DNA from: Chitinophaga pinensis
GTDB taxonomy: Bacteria; Bacteroidota; Bacteroidia; UKL13-3
Assembly: GCA_945860865.1 (NCBI GenBank)
Contig: CAMARW010000001.1
Span: 400,294-464,293 of the forward strand
Length of the DNA stretch: 64,000 bases
Reading direction: 5' to 3'
Below the pieces are notes generated by a model. That model was not told the origin of the DNA and did no database searches. It worked only from the letters and a program-made list of their open reading frames with translations. Below are positions 41,493 to 51,699 of this stretch, in pieces. The stretch's first letter is position 1, and every line of letters starts with the position of its first letter. Both the position numbers and the translations under genes were made by a program.

Positions 41493-43022
41493 ATGAAAAA
41501 TACATATTCCCTTTTTTACATGCTGTTAATGTTGGCATTAGCTTCGTGTAGTAGCCAAAATTTTACTTCTTTTAATCAGGTTAGTGATGATACTTACTGG
41601 TCTGAAAAAGACGATGTGCGCACTCCAGGGGAAAACATCAAGGCAGTGGAGCCTTGGAGCAACGAAAAAAATAATGGGGTAAAACCTGCGCCAAGTAGAT
41701 ATAATGATGAGCCAGCAAATAATGCTACAAATGATACGTACGAAGATGAGCGTGGCAAACGTGCAAGGCAAAATTGGGAAAACCAACGTTTCAATGAAGG
41801 TGCCCAAACACAAAGGGCTGACGAAAATTTTGATGAATCAGAAAATTTTAATCAAGAAAATTTCGATACCCGCCAAGAGGAAAGAGATGCCAGAAGATTT
41901 GGTTCGAACCGAAACTTTTATTACGACGATCCATATTTCCAAGCATTGAGTCCCAGTTGGGGTTGGACAAGCCTCTTCAACCCTGTTGTTCGTCCGGGTT
42001 TTTATAATTGGGCACCAGGTTGGAATGTAGGGTTAAGTTTTAATAGTTTTAATGGATTTGGCGTGGGAATGGGCATGCAATATGGATATGGATTTGGCTA
42101 CAACCCTTTTTTTTACGACCCTTGGATGATGGGTGGTGGCGGTTTTGGTATGGGTTTTCATAATCCTTGGCATATGAATATGTATAATCCTTATTCGCCT
42201 TGGGGCTTCAATCCTTGGTATAATCCTTACAGGTTTGGTTTTGGATGTGGTGGTTTTTATAATCCTTGGGGCTTTAGAAATCAGCATCATTTTGGCGGTG
42301 TTGGGGGAGATATTGTTACTAATAGGCCGCTTATGCAGCCCAGAAATTCAATGGGATCTTCTATTCCTTCTAGTGTTGGAACCAATAGACCCAATAATCA
42401 AAATTTTGATGGAAAATCTATCAGAGATAATAGGCCCAATCAAGGTGTAAATGCAAATGAAAATGGTGTAAACCCAGTTGTGAGGCCCGAGAGAAATATC
42501 AGGTATACGCCCAACAGACCTCCAGTTGGAACCCAAACACCGGGTACCAATAGGCCAGGTGGAGACTTGGCGCCAGATCAAAATGGTAGGCCTACTTATG
42601 TTTCTCCTAATAACAATCCATCAAGAGGATCAGATCAAGCAGCTCCTAGTAGCAGGCCAGGCGGCGAATTAAGAGATGGCCGTGATGGTCGCCCTGTTTA
42701 TGTGCCACCTAGCAGAGGCAGAAACGATGGCAATGAAGGCCGACCAAGTTTTAACAATGATAGGCCTTCTAGAAGCTATGATGGTGGCAGCACTAATCCA
42801 AGTAGGAACCCTGGAAATAGCGCACCAAGCACAAATCGCCCAACTTTTGATAGCCCAAGAAACAGAGGAAATAGTGGGTCATACTCGCCACCACCTCAAC
42901 AATCTGCACCAAGCCGTCCTAGTTATTCTGCGCCTAGTAGGCCCGCTCCAAGTGCGCCTAGCGGACCAAGCCAATCTGCGCCTAGCAGGCCTGCTGGTGG
43001 CGGAGGGATGCGACCAAGGTAA
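41493..43022 (+). CDS. Low-complexity lipoprotein (Gly/Met/Phe/Trp/Asn-rich middle, Pro/Ser/Arg/Asn-rich C-terminus)
   Basis: Lipobox LALASCSSQ; GVGMGMQYGYGFGYNPFFYDPWMMGGGGFGMGFHNPW..., then PSRPSYSAPSRPAPSAPSGPSQS. Confidence 0.8.
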   Translation: MKNTYSLFYMLLMLALASCSSQNFTSFNQVSDDTYWSEKDDVRTPGENIKAVEPWSNEKNNGVKPAPSRYNDEPANNATNDTYEDERGKRARQNWENQRFNEGAQTQRADENFDESENFNQENFDTRQEERDARRFGSNRNFYYDDPYFQALSPSWGWTSLFNPVVRPGFYNWAPGWNVGLSFNSFNGFGVGMGMQYGYGFGYNPFFYDPWMMGGGGFGMGFHNPWHMNMYNPYSPWGFNPWYNPYRFGFGCGGFYNPWGFRNQHHFGGVGGDIVTNRPLMQPRNSMGSSIPSSVGTNRPNNQNFDGKSIRDNRPNQGVNANENGVNPVVRPERNIRYTPNRPPVGTQTPGTNRPGGDLAPDQNGRPTYVSPNNNPSRGSDQAAPSSRPGGELRDGRDGRPVYVPPSRGRNDGNEGRPSFNNDRPSRSYDGGSTNPSRNPGNSAPSTNRPTFDSPRNRGNSGSYSPPPQQSAPSRPSYSAPSRPAPSAPSGPSQSAPSRPAGGGGMRPR

Positions 43023-43051
43023 TTTTTTGAAACCATAATTATAATAAACGA

Positions 43052-44551
43052 ATGAAACACATTATAGCCATTGGCCTAGGTGCTCTGTGCTTGCAGGTAT
43101 CGGCCCAAAATCATGCAGATATTCTCCGGTTTAGCAGCAGAGGTATGGTAGGTTCGGCCAGAACTATGGGTTTGTCTGGTGCTTTTGGGGCGGGCGGTGC
43201 CGACTTAAGCGCTGCTTCCATAAACCCAGCGGGGTTAGGCCTGTATAGAAGTAATCAATTTTTACTGAGTTCTGCTATTACTTCTACTTTAGCCGAGGCA
43301 AATTATACTGGAAATCTACAAAGCGATAGCCGAACCAATTTTAATATTCCTAATATTGGTATTGCCCTCAACAATACGAGTAACTATATGGGCAAACCTC
43401 GCACAAAAGGAATTGTGAGCGGCACGCTAGTTTTTGGCTTGAACCGACTCAATGATTATAGCGCTAATATACAATACAACGGAGTGGTTAAAAACACAAC
43501 AGTAGGAGATTATTTGGCTGAGCGAGCCAATGGTATTAATTTTAATGTTTTAAACCAGAGTTCTTTCGATAATTATTTAGCTGCTCAAGCTTGGCGGGTT
43601 GCTCTAATAGATTCTGTAACGGGCACAAATAACTACGTTTCTATTCAAGATTTATTGGGCGATTCTGCCTATGCTGTTGGCCAATTTCAGCAAATAAAAA
43701 ACCAAGGTAGAATGCAAGAATGGTATTTTGGCGGTGGCGTAAATGTTTCTAATTTCTTGTACTTAGGTGCAACTATGGTTATTCAACAAGCGTCTTACGA
43801 AACCGATTTAATTTATAGAGAAACACTCAAAGAATCGAGCGTAAAAAATAATCCTTATAGCGCTGTTTCTATAAATCAGAGTTTAGAAACAACGGGCTCT
43901 GGTGTGGGTGGTAAGTTTGGTTTTATTTTACGTCCGGCTAAATTTATTAGGATAGGGGGTGCTTACCATACGCCAGTTAGGTTAAGCATGACAGATAACT
44001 ACCAAAACTCATTAACCATGCGTTACAGCAATGGTGGCGTTTTTACTGCACCCGAGCAATTGCGCCAAGATTATTACGAATACCAAATTGTAACTCCCGG
44101 AAGATTGCTTGCCAATGCTGCCATAATTGTAGGCAAATCTTTTCTGTTTACAGCCGATTACGAGCGAATAGACTACCGAAAAGGTAGGTTGCAAGCCACC
44201 AATGATTTAGCCGATTTTGTTGAAGGTAATGCCAATAATAAATTGTTACATGATGTGGCCGAAATTTACCGCGCTGGTATTGAATTTAATTACGACTATC
44301 TGCGCTTACGTGCCGGATATGCTTACATTGGAAGTCCGTATAATGATGATTATATTGCCAAGAATAATGGCAAGAAACAGTTAATTAGTGGTGGTTTAGG
44401 TTGGGTTTACGACAATACCATTTTCTTTGACTTTGCGGTAAGTAGTTTATTAGGCACTCAATATCACGTTCCTTTTCGCGGTAATCCAGAAAATGCCGCC
44501 ATAAGTGTAAACAAGCTAAATTTTATGCTTGGTGCAGGATTTAAATTTTAA
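43052..44551 (+). CDS. OMPP1/FadL/TodX-family outer-membrane transporter-like protein
   Basis: Signal peptide; ARTMGLSGAFGAGGADLSAASINPAGLGLYRSNQF. Confidence 0.82.
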   Translation: MKHIIAIGLGALCLQVSAQNHADILRFSSRGMVGSARTMGLSGAFGAGGADLSAASINPAGLGLYRSNQFLLSSAITSTLAEANYTGNLQSDSRTNFNIPNIGIALNNTSNYMGKPRTKGIVSGTLVFGLNRLNDYSANIQYNGVVKNTTVGDYLAERANGINFNVLNQSSFDNYLAAQAWRVALIDSVTGTNNYVSIQDLLGDSAYAVGQFQQIKNQGRMQEWYFGGGVNVSNFLYLGATMVIQQASYETDLIYRETLKESSVKNNPYSAVSINQSLETTGSGVGGKFGFILRPAKFIRIGGAYHTPVRLSMTDNYQNSLTMRYSNGGVFTAPEQLRQDYYEYQIVTPGRLLANAAIIVGKSFLFTADYERIDYRKGRLQATNDLADFVEGNANNKLLHDVAEIYRAGIEFNYDYLRLRAGYAYIGSPYNDDYIAKNNGKKQLISGGLGWVYDNTIFFDFAVSSLLGTQYHVPFRGNPENAAISVNKLNFMLGAGFKF

Positions 44552-44553
44552 CC

Positions 44554-44590
44554 AAAAAAGGCTGAGTAAATAATTTACTCAGCCTTTTTT
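44554..44590. terminator. Bidirectional terminator between convergent genes
   Basis: AAAAAAGGCTGAGTAAAT-A-ATTTACTCAGCCTTTTTT: 18-nt perfect arms around one central base. Confidence 0.93.
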
Positions 44591-44612
44591 AATGCTATTA
44601 TTTTGATAAATC

Positions 44613-45299
44613 TTATTCTGATTTAGAGAATGACTTAGAAATGGTTTTAGATCCTTCTTTAAAACGTACAAAGTAAATTCCTTTTTGTAGGTCGCTAATG
44701 TTTATTTCTGTTTCAAAACCAGCGTGCTGAATAGATTTTATTTTAGACCCTAATACATTATAAATATCCATAGAAATTGGTTCGCGCGATTGAGATTGGT
44801 ATTTAACAACCAGGCGTTCTTTGGCAGGATTTGGAAACAAACTAAATTCTCTACTTACAACGTTTTCTTTGATTGAAGTTACCCAAGCATTTAAAATAAA
44901 TTCCACGGTATCTCTAATACTTGGATTGCTTTTTAAATAGCAAACCACTTTTCCAGAGCCATTACCACTTTTCTCGTTTAAAACAAAATCGCCTTTAAAT
45001 TCACCTGTTTTACCTGGGGCTAATACAAATTCTGCCTTTGAACCAACCTTTAAATTAACTAGGCAATTTCCTGGATCACACAAGCCAAACTCCCACTCTG
45101 TGCGGGTTGAAGAAATTTCAATAACCTCCCACTCAAATACGCTATCGCTGGTATTGTTGGTAAAGTTAGATTTAGCATCTAATTGGTAAAAAGTGCTTGG
45201 CCCTTGGCTTTTACTTACTTTTGGACTAAATGAAACAGATTGAGCAAATAAACTTGGGGCAATTATTAAGGCCAAGAAATAAAGTATTAGTTTTTTCAT
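44613..45299 (-). CDS. Secreted protein with T9SS type A sorting domain
   Basis: Signal peptide; C-terminal FSLFPNPAKERLVVKYQ...IYNVLGSKI...LQKGIYFVRFKEGSKTISKSF. Confidence 0.85.
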   Translation of the reverse strand: MKKLILYFLALIIAPSLFAQSVSFSPKVSKSQGPSTFYQLDAKSNFTNNTSDSVFEWEVIEISSTRTEWEFGLCDPGNCLVNLKVGSKAEFVLAPGKTGEFKGDFVLNEKSGNGSGKVVCYLKSNPSIRDTVEFILNAWVTSIKENVVSREFSLFPNPAKERLVVKYQSQSREPISMDIYNVLGSKIKSIQHAGFETEINISDLQKGIYFVRFKEGSKTISKSFSKSE

Positions 45300-45398
45300 A
45301 TCGTTAAATTTTCAACTCAAATGAGTAGTTTTGTTACTTATTAATTATAATTTACTGCAAAAGTATAGCTATTTTTCTTAAAAAAGCACTAAAATAAG

Positions 45399-45812
45399 AT
45401 GAAAATTATCATAATAAACGGTCCTAACCTGAATTTATTGGGTGTTAGGGAAAAGGAAATATATGGAAACCAGGCTTTTGATGCTTTGTTTTTACTATTA
45501 AAAGAGAAATTTTCTAGTATTCAGCTAGAATTTTTTCAAAGCAATATTGAGGGCGAAATAATTGATTGTTTGCATCAAGTTGGATTTTCTTATGATGGAA
45601 TCATACTCAATGCAGGCGCATATTCGCATACATCCATTGCTATTGGCGATGCCGTTGCAGCCATAAGCACACCAGTAGTAGAGGTGCATATTAGTAACTT
45701 GGCTGCTAGAGAAGAATTTAGGCATAAAACATTTGTTGCCCCGCATGCCAAAGGGGTTATTTTTGGTTTTGGTATGGCCGGTTATGATTTGGCTATTCAG
45801 TCTTTTTTGTAA
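45399..45812 (+). CDS. aroQ: Type II 3-dehydroquinate dehydratase
   Basis: IINGPNLNLLGVREKEIYG, NAGAYSHTSIAI, EVHISN. Confidence 0.95.
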   Translation: MKIIIINGPNLNLLGVREKEIYGNQAFDALFLLLKEKFSSIQLEFFQSNIEGEIIDCLHQVGFSYDGIILNAGAYSHTSIAIGDAVAAISTPVVEVHISNLAAREEFRHKTFVAPHAKGVIFGFGMAGYDLAIQSFL

Positions 45813-46869
45813 TTTTATTTTGGTTCAGCCCAATAAATTGGGTAATGTTGGGTAATTTGCCAAAGGCATTTATTTTGTTTAGAAAGTGCGCAAACACAAT
45901 GCTTTTGGGGTAAATTCCGTATAGGTCTTGAACTGATTTTTGGGGCGATACGGATTTACGTTTTTTCCACCATTTGCCCCACTTAAAAAAGAAATGAGAG
46001 TGAGCAAGATGCACGGCTTTTGAGTCTTTAAAATTGCCGCTTTTAATAAAGTAAAAAGAGCTAAGCAAATCGAGTGTTGAACGAACTGGAATTAGCCAAA
46101 AAAGTGTAAAGGCCGAGCTGTTTTTTAACAGCATTTGCAGGGAATTTCTGAAGTTTAAATAGGTTTTTTTTGGGTTGCCTTGCTGCAAGGTGCTACCACC
46201 CAAATGGTATACGGTACTTGCACCTACATACCAATTTTGGTAGCCTGCTAATTGCAATCTCCAGCATAAATCTACCTCTTCCATGTGGGCAAAAAAGTGT
46301 TCATCAAAGCCACCTACCTCGTGAAAAGCATTTGCTTTTACAAATAAACAGGCGCCACTGGCCCAAAAAACGGGTATGTTATCGTTGTACTGACCTAAGT
46401 CTTGTTCCGTTTTCTCGAAAATTCTGCCTCTGCAAAATACGTATCCGAGGTGGTCCATAAAACCACCTGCAGCTCCAGCATATTCAAAATAGCTTCTGTT
46501 GTTGTATTGCAATAATTTGGGTTGGGCGGCCGCAATTTTCGGGTTTTTGTCCATCCATTCAATTACAGGCTCTATCCAATTGGTTGTTACTTCTACATCA
46601 TTGTTTAATAATATATAATAATCAGCCTGAACCAATTTTAATGCCTGGTTATAACCACCTGCATAACCAAAGTTTTCATGCAATTGGATAACTTCAACCG
46701 TGGGGAAGTTTTTAAATAGGTATGAAACTGAATTATCTGTTGAGGCATTATCTGCTACAATTATTTTTAAATTTGGGTAGGTAGACGCTATAACACTTGG
46801 TAAAAATTGTTCTAATAATTCTTGTTTATTCCAATGTATTATAACTACAGCAACAGATGGATATTTCAT
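45793..46869 (-). CDS. Family 2 glycosyltransferase
   Basis: VVIIHWNKQELL...IIVADNASTDNSV...YYILLNNDVEV, HMEEVDLCWR. Confidence 0.92.
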   Translation of the reverse strand: MKYPSVAVVIIHWNKQELLEQFLPSVIASTYPNLKIIVADNASTDNSVSYLFKNFPTVEVIQLHENFGYAGGYNQALKLVQADYYILLNNDVEVTTNWIEPVIEWMDKNPKIAAAQPKLLQYNNRSYFEYAGAAGGFMDHLGYVFCRGRIFEKTEQDLGQYNDNIPVFWASGACLFVKANAFHEVGGFDEHFFAHMEEVDLCWRLQLAGYQNWYVGASTVYHLGGSTLQQGNPKKTYLNFRNSLQMLLKNSSAFTLFWLIPVRSTLDLLSSFYFIKSGNFKDSKAVHLAHSHFFFKWGKWWKKRKSVSPQKSVQDLYGIYPKSIVFAHFLNKINAFGKLPNITQFIGLNQNKITKKTE

Positions 46870-46874
46870 AGAAA

Positions 46875-47246
46875 TTAGTTGGTTTTTTTCTTATAGGGTG
46901 CATAAATAAAACGGGCATCACCTGGCGTAATAAATAAAATGCACATAAACTCTTTGGGGTTTTTATAATTGGCTTTAAAATCCGCTTCTCTTTCTGGAAG
47001 TACTAGTTTGCGATCTTTTAACTCTTCCAACGTGGTGGCATTTATGCTAAATTCTCTGGCATAATCTTCTTTTAGCAAAATTGGTTCACCCAATTTCACC
47101 TCGTGTTGGTGTGCCACAAAAACGGGATACTGGGTAAAATCTTCTTTTACCATTTCTACCGAAACTTCCTTAATCATGGGTCCGTAGAAGCCCAAATCAT
47201 CCTCTAGAACTTCCAATAATTTTTTTAAAATCTCCTCTTTTTCCAT
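46875..47246 (-). CDS. Conserved hypothetical protein
   Basis: Compact ORF abutting rlmD, same strand. Confidence 0.6.
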   Translation of the reverse strand: MEKEEILKKLLEVLEDDLGFYGPMIKEVSVEMVKEDFTQYPVFVAHQHEVKLGEPILLKEDYAREFSINATTLEELKDRKLVLPEREADFKANYKNPKEFMCILFITPGDARFIYAPYKKKTN

Positions 47247-48658
47247 TATTTTAAAATCAACAAGGCAATATTTTCTACATGGTGGGTGTGCGGAAACATA
47301 TCTACTGCTTGCACTTTGGCAACTTCATAAACCTCTGTCATTAATGCAATATCTCTGGCTTGTGTAGCGGGATTGCAGCTTACATAAACAATCTTCTTGG
47401 GCCTTACTTGTAAGAGTTGGTTAATAACATCTTCATGCATGCCAGCCCTTGGCGGGTCTGTTATAACCACATCTGGTTTGCCGTGGGTTTCAATAAAATC
47501 TTGGGTAAGCAAGTCTTTCATATCACCCGCAAAAAAATGGGTATGTTCTATTTGGTTCAGGGCGGCATTCTTTTTGGCATCTTCAATGGCTTGCACCACG
47601 TTTTCTATGCCCACCACTTTTTTGGCAAATTTAGAAATAAACAAAGCTATGGTTCCAACGCCTGTGTATAAATCGTAAACCAATTCTGTACCTGTTAATC
47701 CAGCAAATTCTCGGGCTTTTTTATAGAGTTCAATCGTTTGGTAGGCATTGGTTTGGAAAAATGATTTGGGGCCAATATAAAATTGCAGGTCTTCTAATTC
47801 TTCAATTAAATGGTCGTTTCCTTTATAAACCTTTATGTCTTGGTCGTATAAAGAATCGTTTTTCTTTTCATTAATTACATACATTAAGGCTGTAATTTGC
47901 GGGAAGTTTTGATGCAAATGATCCAACAAAGCCTCGCGTTTGGCCACATCTTCATGCCCAAAACTCATAATCAACATCCATTCTCCTTTGAGGTTGGTGC
48001 GCAGCAACATATTGCGCATAAAACCTGTTTGGCCATATAAATTATAGAAATCATAGTCGTTTGCTTTGCAAAAATCGCGCACGCTATTTCTAATTTCATC
48101 GTTTAATTGTGGCATTAAATGGCAGGTAAAAACCTCAAAAACTTTGTCGAATCTGCCTGGAATATGGTATCCAAGGCCCATGTTTTCTTCTTTACTCAGG
48201 GTGCCAATTTCCACTTTTTCTGTTAGCCATTTTCTATCTGTAAACGAGAACTCCACCTTGTTTCTATATTCTGTAGTTCTGGCTGAACCTAAAATGGGTT
48301 CAAGCGGAGGGAAAGGGAATTTGCCGATGCGTTCAAAGGCATCAAGCACTTGTTGTTGTTTATAGCGCAATTGGGCTGGGTACGACATTTGTTGCCATTT
48401 GCAGCCTCCGCAGGTGCCGGCATGTTGGCAAAAAGTATCTATTCTATCTTCCGAAGGTTTAACTACTTCAGTAATGGTGGCTATTTCAAACCTGCGTTTA
48501 TTTTGAACCACGCGTGCATTAACAATATCTCCCGGAACGGCGTATTCTACCATTACTACTTTGCCATCTGGTCTGGCTATACTTTTACCCTCGCTGCCTG
48601 CATTTTCTATCAATAGATTTTCATAGAAAATGGGTTCTTTTGATTTCTTTTTGCCCAT
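47246..48658 (-). CDS. rlmD: 23S rRNA (uracil-C5)-methyltransferase, RlmD/RumA family
   Basis: TRAM domain, CQHAGTCGGCKWQQ, VYDLYTGVGTIALF, ITDPPRAGMH, YVSCNPAT. Confidence 0.93.
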   Translation of the reverse strand: MGKKKSKEPIFYENLLIENAGSEGKSIARPDGKVVMVEYAVPGDIVNARVVQNKRRFEIATITEVVKPSEDRIDTFCQHAGTCGGCKWQQMSYPAQLRYKQQQVLDAFERIGKFPFPPLEPILGSARTTEYRNKVEFSFTDRKWLTEKVEIGTLSKEENMGLGYHIPGRFDKVFEVFTCHLMPQLNDEIRNSVRDFCKANDYDFYNLYGQTGFMRNMLLRTNLKGEWMLIMSFGHEDVAKREALLDHLHQNFPQITALMYVINEKKNDSLYDQDIKVYKGNDHLIEELEDLQFYIGPKSFFQTNAYQTIELYKKAREFAGLTGTELVYDLYTGVGTIALFISKFAKKVVGIENVVQAIEDAKKNAALNQIEHTHFFAGDMKDLLTQDFIETHGKPDVVITDPPRAGMHEDVINQLLQVRPKKIVYVSCNPATQARDIALMTEVYEVAKVQAVDMFPHTHHVENIALLILK

Positions 48659-48736
48659 TAGGGGTGCAATTTAAGAAATTGCCATTGAAACCACTCATTG
48701 CAGTTTAGTTAATATCTTAGAAATACAATTTTTGGA

Positions 48737-49753
48737 TTATATTAAATTAACTTCTGGGTTTATTGTAATCCCAAAAGTGTTTTGCACACTTTGTTGAATT
48801 TGCATGGCCAAGGCGTATATTTCGCTACCAGTTGCGCCGCCATAATTAACTAGAACTAGCGCTTGGTCTTTGTGAGAGCCAGTATTGCCAATACGTTTAC
48901 CTTTAAAGCCGCATTGCTCTATGAGCCATCCGGCGGGTACTTTTACTAAGTTGTTTTGTAGCGGGTAGCCCGGAATGTTTGGAAATTGCACTTTAAGTTT
49001 TTCGTACTGACTGGCTTCAATTTCCGGATTTTTAAAAAAACTACCCGCGTTGCCCAGCACTTTTGGATCTGGTAACTTAGATTTTCTTATTTCAATAACG
49101 GCATCACTCACTGCTTTAATACTAGGTTCGGCAATGCCTTTTTGTTGTAAGGTTTCTTTTATTGCGCCATATTGTATGTTTGTTTGCGCTTTTTTATGCA
49201 GTTTAAATGTAACAGAAACAATGATGTATTTATCTTTAACTTCATTTTTAAAAATGCTTTCACGGTAGCCAAACTTGCATTCTTCATTGGTAAATTTTAC
49301 CAGTTTTCCCGATTCAATTTCAACTGCATAGAGTTCCTCAAAGGTGTCTTTTATTTCGGCACCATAGGCACCAATGTTTTGCATAGGTGCTGCACCCACG
49401 CAACCCGGAATAAGCGATAAATTTTCTAATCCGCCCCAATTATGGTTAACGGCATACATCACTAAATCGTGCCAAACCTCGCCACTCATGGCTTTTACCC
49501 AAACAAAATCATCGTCCTCCTTAATTTTGTCCATTCCCTTTAGGTCTATTTTAACAGCCATGCCGTCAAAATCTTGGGTAAGCAGCAGGTTACTACCTCC
49601 TCCAAAAACGAGTTTTTTGCGTTCAGCCAAATTAAAGGCCGTGCAAAGAACCTGCAATTCTTCTATGCTTGTAACGGTAACAAACTGATTGGCTTGCACA
49701 TCAATCCCAAAAGTATTGTATGGTTTTAGCGATATGTTTTGATAAATCACCAT
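48737..49753 (-). CDS. murB: UDP-N-acetylmuramate dehydrogenase
   Basis: NTFGIDVQANQF, GGGSNLLLT, GCVGAAPMQNIGAYG, AGSFFKNPE. Confidence 0.96.
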   Translation of the reverse strand: MVIYQNISLKPYNTFGIDVQANQFVTVTSIEELQVLCTAFNLAERKKLVFGGGSNLLLTQDFDGMAVKIDLKGMDKIKEDDDFVWVKAMSGEVWHDLVMYAVNHNWGGLENLSLIPGCVGAAPMQNIGAYGAEIKDTFEELYAVEIESGKLVKFTNEECKFGYRESIFKNEVKDKYIIVSVTFKLHKKAQTNIQYGAIKETLQQKGIAEPSIKAVSDAVIEIRKSKLPDPKVLGNAGSFFKNPEIEASQYEKLKVQFPNIPGYPLQNNLVKVPAGWLIEQCGFKGKRIGNTGSHKDQALVLVNYGGATGSEIYALAMQIQQSVQNTFGITINPEVNLI

Positions 49754-49806
49754 CTTTGATTGGCAAGTAAAGAAATACTCTTGAAAAAAGCGATATATAA
49801 TTACTT

Positions 49807-51699
49807 TTGTTGATTAATTTTATGTTTTTAACAGTTCAAATACTAATTAAGAGATTCAGTCTTGCACTCGTAACGGCAAGTATATGTAGGGTTTTATTTC
49901 TTGTTCTAAATAAAGTTTTATGGGCATTTCCAGCTGCTCAATTAGCAGAATCCTTTTTTTTTGGATTGGCATATGATATTTCTTCATTGGTATACATCCA
50001 TGGAATTTTTATTGGATTACATCTTTTGCCAATTAAGATTTTTAATCGAGTTAAAACACAGCAATTCTTGTTTTCCTTGTTTATGCTTGGGCAGTTTTTG
50101 TTTATTTTTTTTAATTTTGTAGATATGGGATTATATCCCATAGTTGGCAGAAGAAGTGGGAGTGAATTATTAGCTATGGCCAATGAAACAGATGGTTTGG
50201 TGTTAAAGTATTTAACTGGATATTGGTACTTATTGGTTTTGCTTTTTGGTTTAGTATACCTCAATTACTTTGTCTATAAAAAAATTAAATACACAACAAC
50301 ATCAGCAGCAAATGAATCAGATTCATGGCTTTCTGCTATTTTACTTCGGTTTGGCGTATTGGTATTAGTTTTTGTTGGAGGCAGGGGCGGATTAAAATTG
50401 ATGCCTTTAAATCCTTTTGATGCTGCCTTAAATACGCGTGCAGAGCTTATCCCACTGGTTATAAATACCCCTTTTAATATGATTGTTAGTATGCAATCTG
50501 CTGGATTAAAAGAAAAAAAGTATTTTAATGATGAGGTGCAATTAATTGCAAATTTCAACCCAATTAAACAAGTTATACCTAAAGATAATTCTGCTTTAAA
50601 AAGAAATATAGTACTCATTATTGTAGAAAGTTTAGGGAAAGAATATGTTGGATTTTATAATAATGGCAAGGGTTATACGCCATTTTTAGATTCTTTAATG
50701 AAACATAGTGAAGTATTTATGCATGCTTATGCCAATGGTAAAAAATCTATTGAAGGAATACCTGCAATTTTATCTAGTATGCCTTCTTTAATGCAGGTTC
50801 CATACTTAAGCAGTAATTACCATAGCAATATTATTAGGAGTGCCGGGCATTATTTGCAAGAAATGGGATACACCTCAAGTTTCTATCATGGGGGTAAAAA
50901 CGGCACAATGAGTTTTGATAATTATATTGCCTTAAGCAATAGTGGAGAATATTTTGGTAAAAATGAATACCCAGTCAGCGCAGATTTTGATGGTTTTTGG
51001 GGCATTTCAGACAGGCCATACTTGCAATACGTGGCCAAGCAAATTGGGAATTCAAAATTCCCTTCTTTTACTAGTGTATTTACTTTAACATCACACCATC
51101 CCTATCAGTTGCCTGTTGCAGAGCTTTCCCGTTTTAAAGCGGGGTCGTTACCCATACACAAAACTATTGCCTATACAGATGATGCGCTAAGAGATTTCTT
51201 TAAAACCGCCTCTAAGCAAGATTGGTATGCTAATACCACTTTTATAATAACTGCCGATCACAGTGCAGAAAACGAAAACGCATATTATCAAACTCCTCAA
51301 GGTAAATTTGAAATTCCTCTTATAATGTATAGGCCCATGGAGGTTTTACCTAAAAAAAGATTTGAAACGGTATCGCAAACTGATATGCTTCAGCTAATTT
51401 TGGAAGAGACAAATTACCCTAAACCTTATTTTAGTTTTGGGTCAGGATTAAATACAGATAATACTGGTTGTGTGATGCAGTTTCATGATGGGTATCATCA
51501 AATTATTCAATGGCCATTTGTGTTAAATTTTGCGAATGATAAGGCTACAGGCTTATTCCATTTAGAGCAAGATTCGCTTATGAAAATAAATCAAATTGAA
51601 AATCCCTTGTATGTAAACAAAAGGGATAGTTTAACAATAAAAGCAAAAGCTATCATACAAACGTTTAATGGGCATGTTATTCATAATACAGCCCATTAA
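49807..51699 (+). CDS. LTA synthase family membrane sulfatase
   Basis: N-terminal TM segments; IVLIIVESLGKEYVGFYNN; FIITADHSAENE. True start may be MFLT (49822). Confidence 0.88.
   Translation: MLINFMFLTVQILIKRFSLALVTASICRVLFLVLNKVLWAFPAAQLAESFFFGLAYDISSLVYIHGIFIGLHLLPIKIFNRVKTQQFLFSLFMLGQFLFIFFNFVDMGLYPIVGRRSGSELLAMANETDGLVLKYLTGYWYLLVLLFGLVYLNYFVYKKIKYTTTSAANESDSWLSAILLRFGVLVLVFVGGRGGLKLMPLNPFDAALNTRAELIPLVINTPFNMIVSMQSAGLKEKKYFNDEVQLIANFNPIKQVIPKDNSALKRNIVLIIVESLGKEYVGFYNNGKGYTPFLDSLMKHSEVFMHAYANGKKSIEGIPAILSSMPSLMQVPYLSSNYHSNIIRSAGHYLQEMGYTSSFYHGGKNGTMSFDNYIALSNSGEYFGKNEYPVSADFDGFWGISDRPYLQYVAKQIGNSKFPSFTSVFTLTSHHPYQLPVAELSRFKAGSLPIHKTIAYTDDALRDFFKTASKQDWYANTTFIITADHSAENENAYYQTPQGKFEIPLIMYRPMEVLPKKRFETVSQTDMLQLILEETNYPKPYFSFGSGLNTDNTGCVMQFHDGYHQIIQWPFVLNFANDKATGLFHLEQDSLMKINQIENPLYVNKRDSLTIKAKAIIQTFNGHVIHNTAH

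Noticed and set aside
42540-43015. Repeated Pro/Ser-rich codons looked like a possible tandem-repeat or CRISPR-like array
   Set aside because: Units are irregular, short, in frame and encode protein low complexity; no constant repeat with unique spacers.
42033-43038. Alternate-frame and antisense ORFs in the low-complexity lipoprotein gene (42033-42290, 42235-42450, 42348-42581, 42676-43038)
   Set aside because: Products of biased codon composition in a repeat-rich gene; no domains, fully inside the better-supported CDS.
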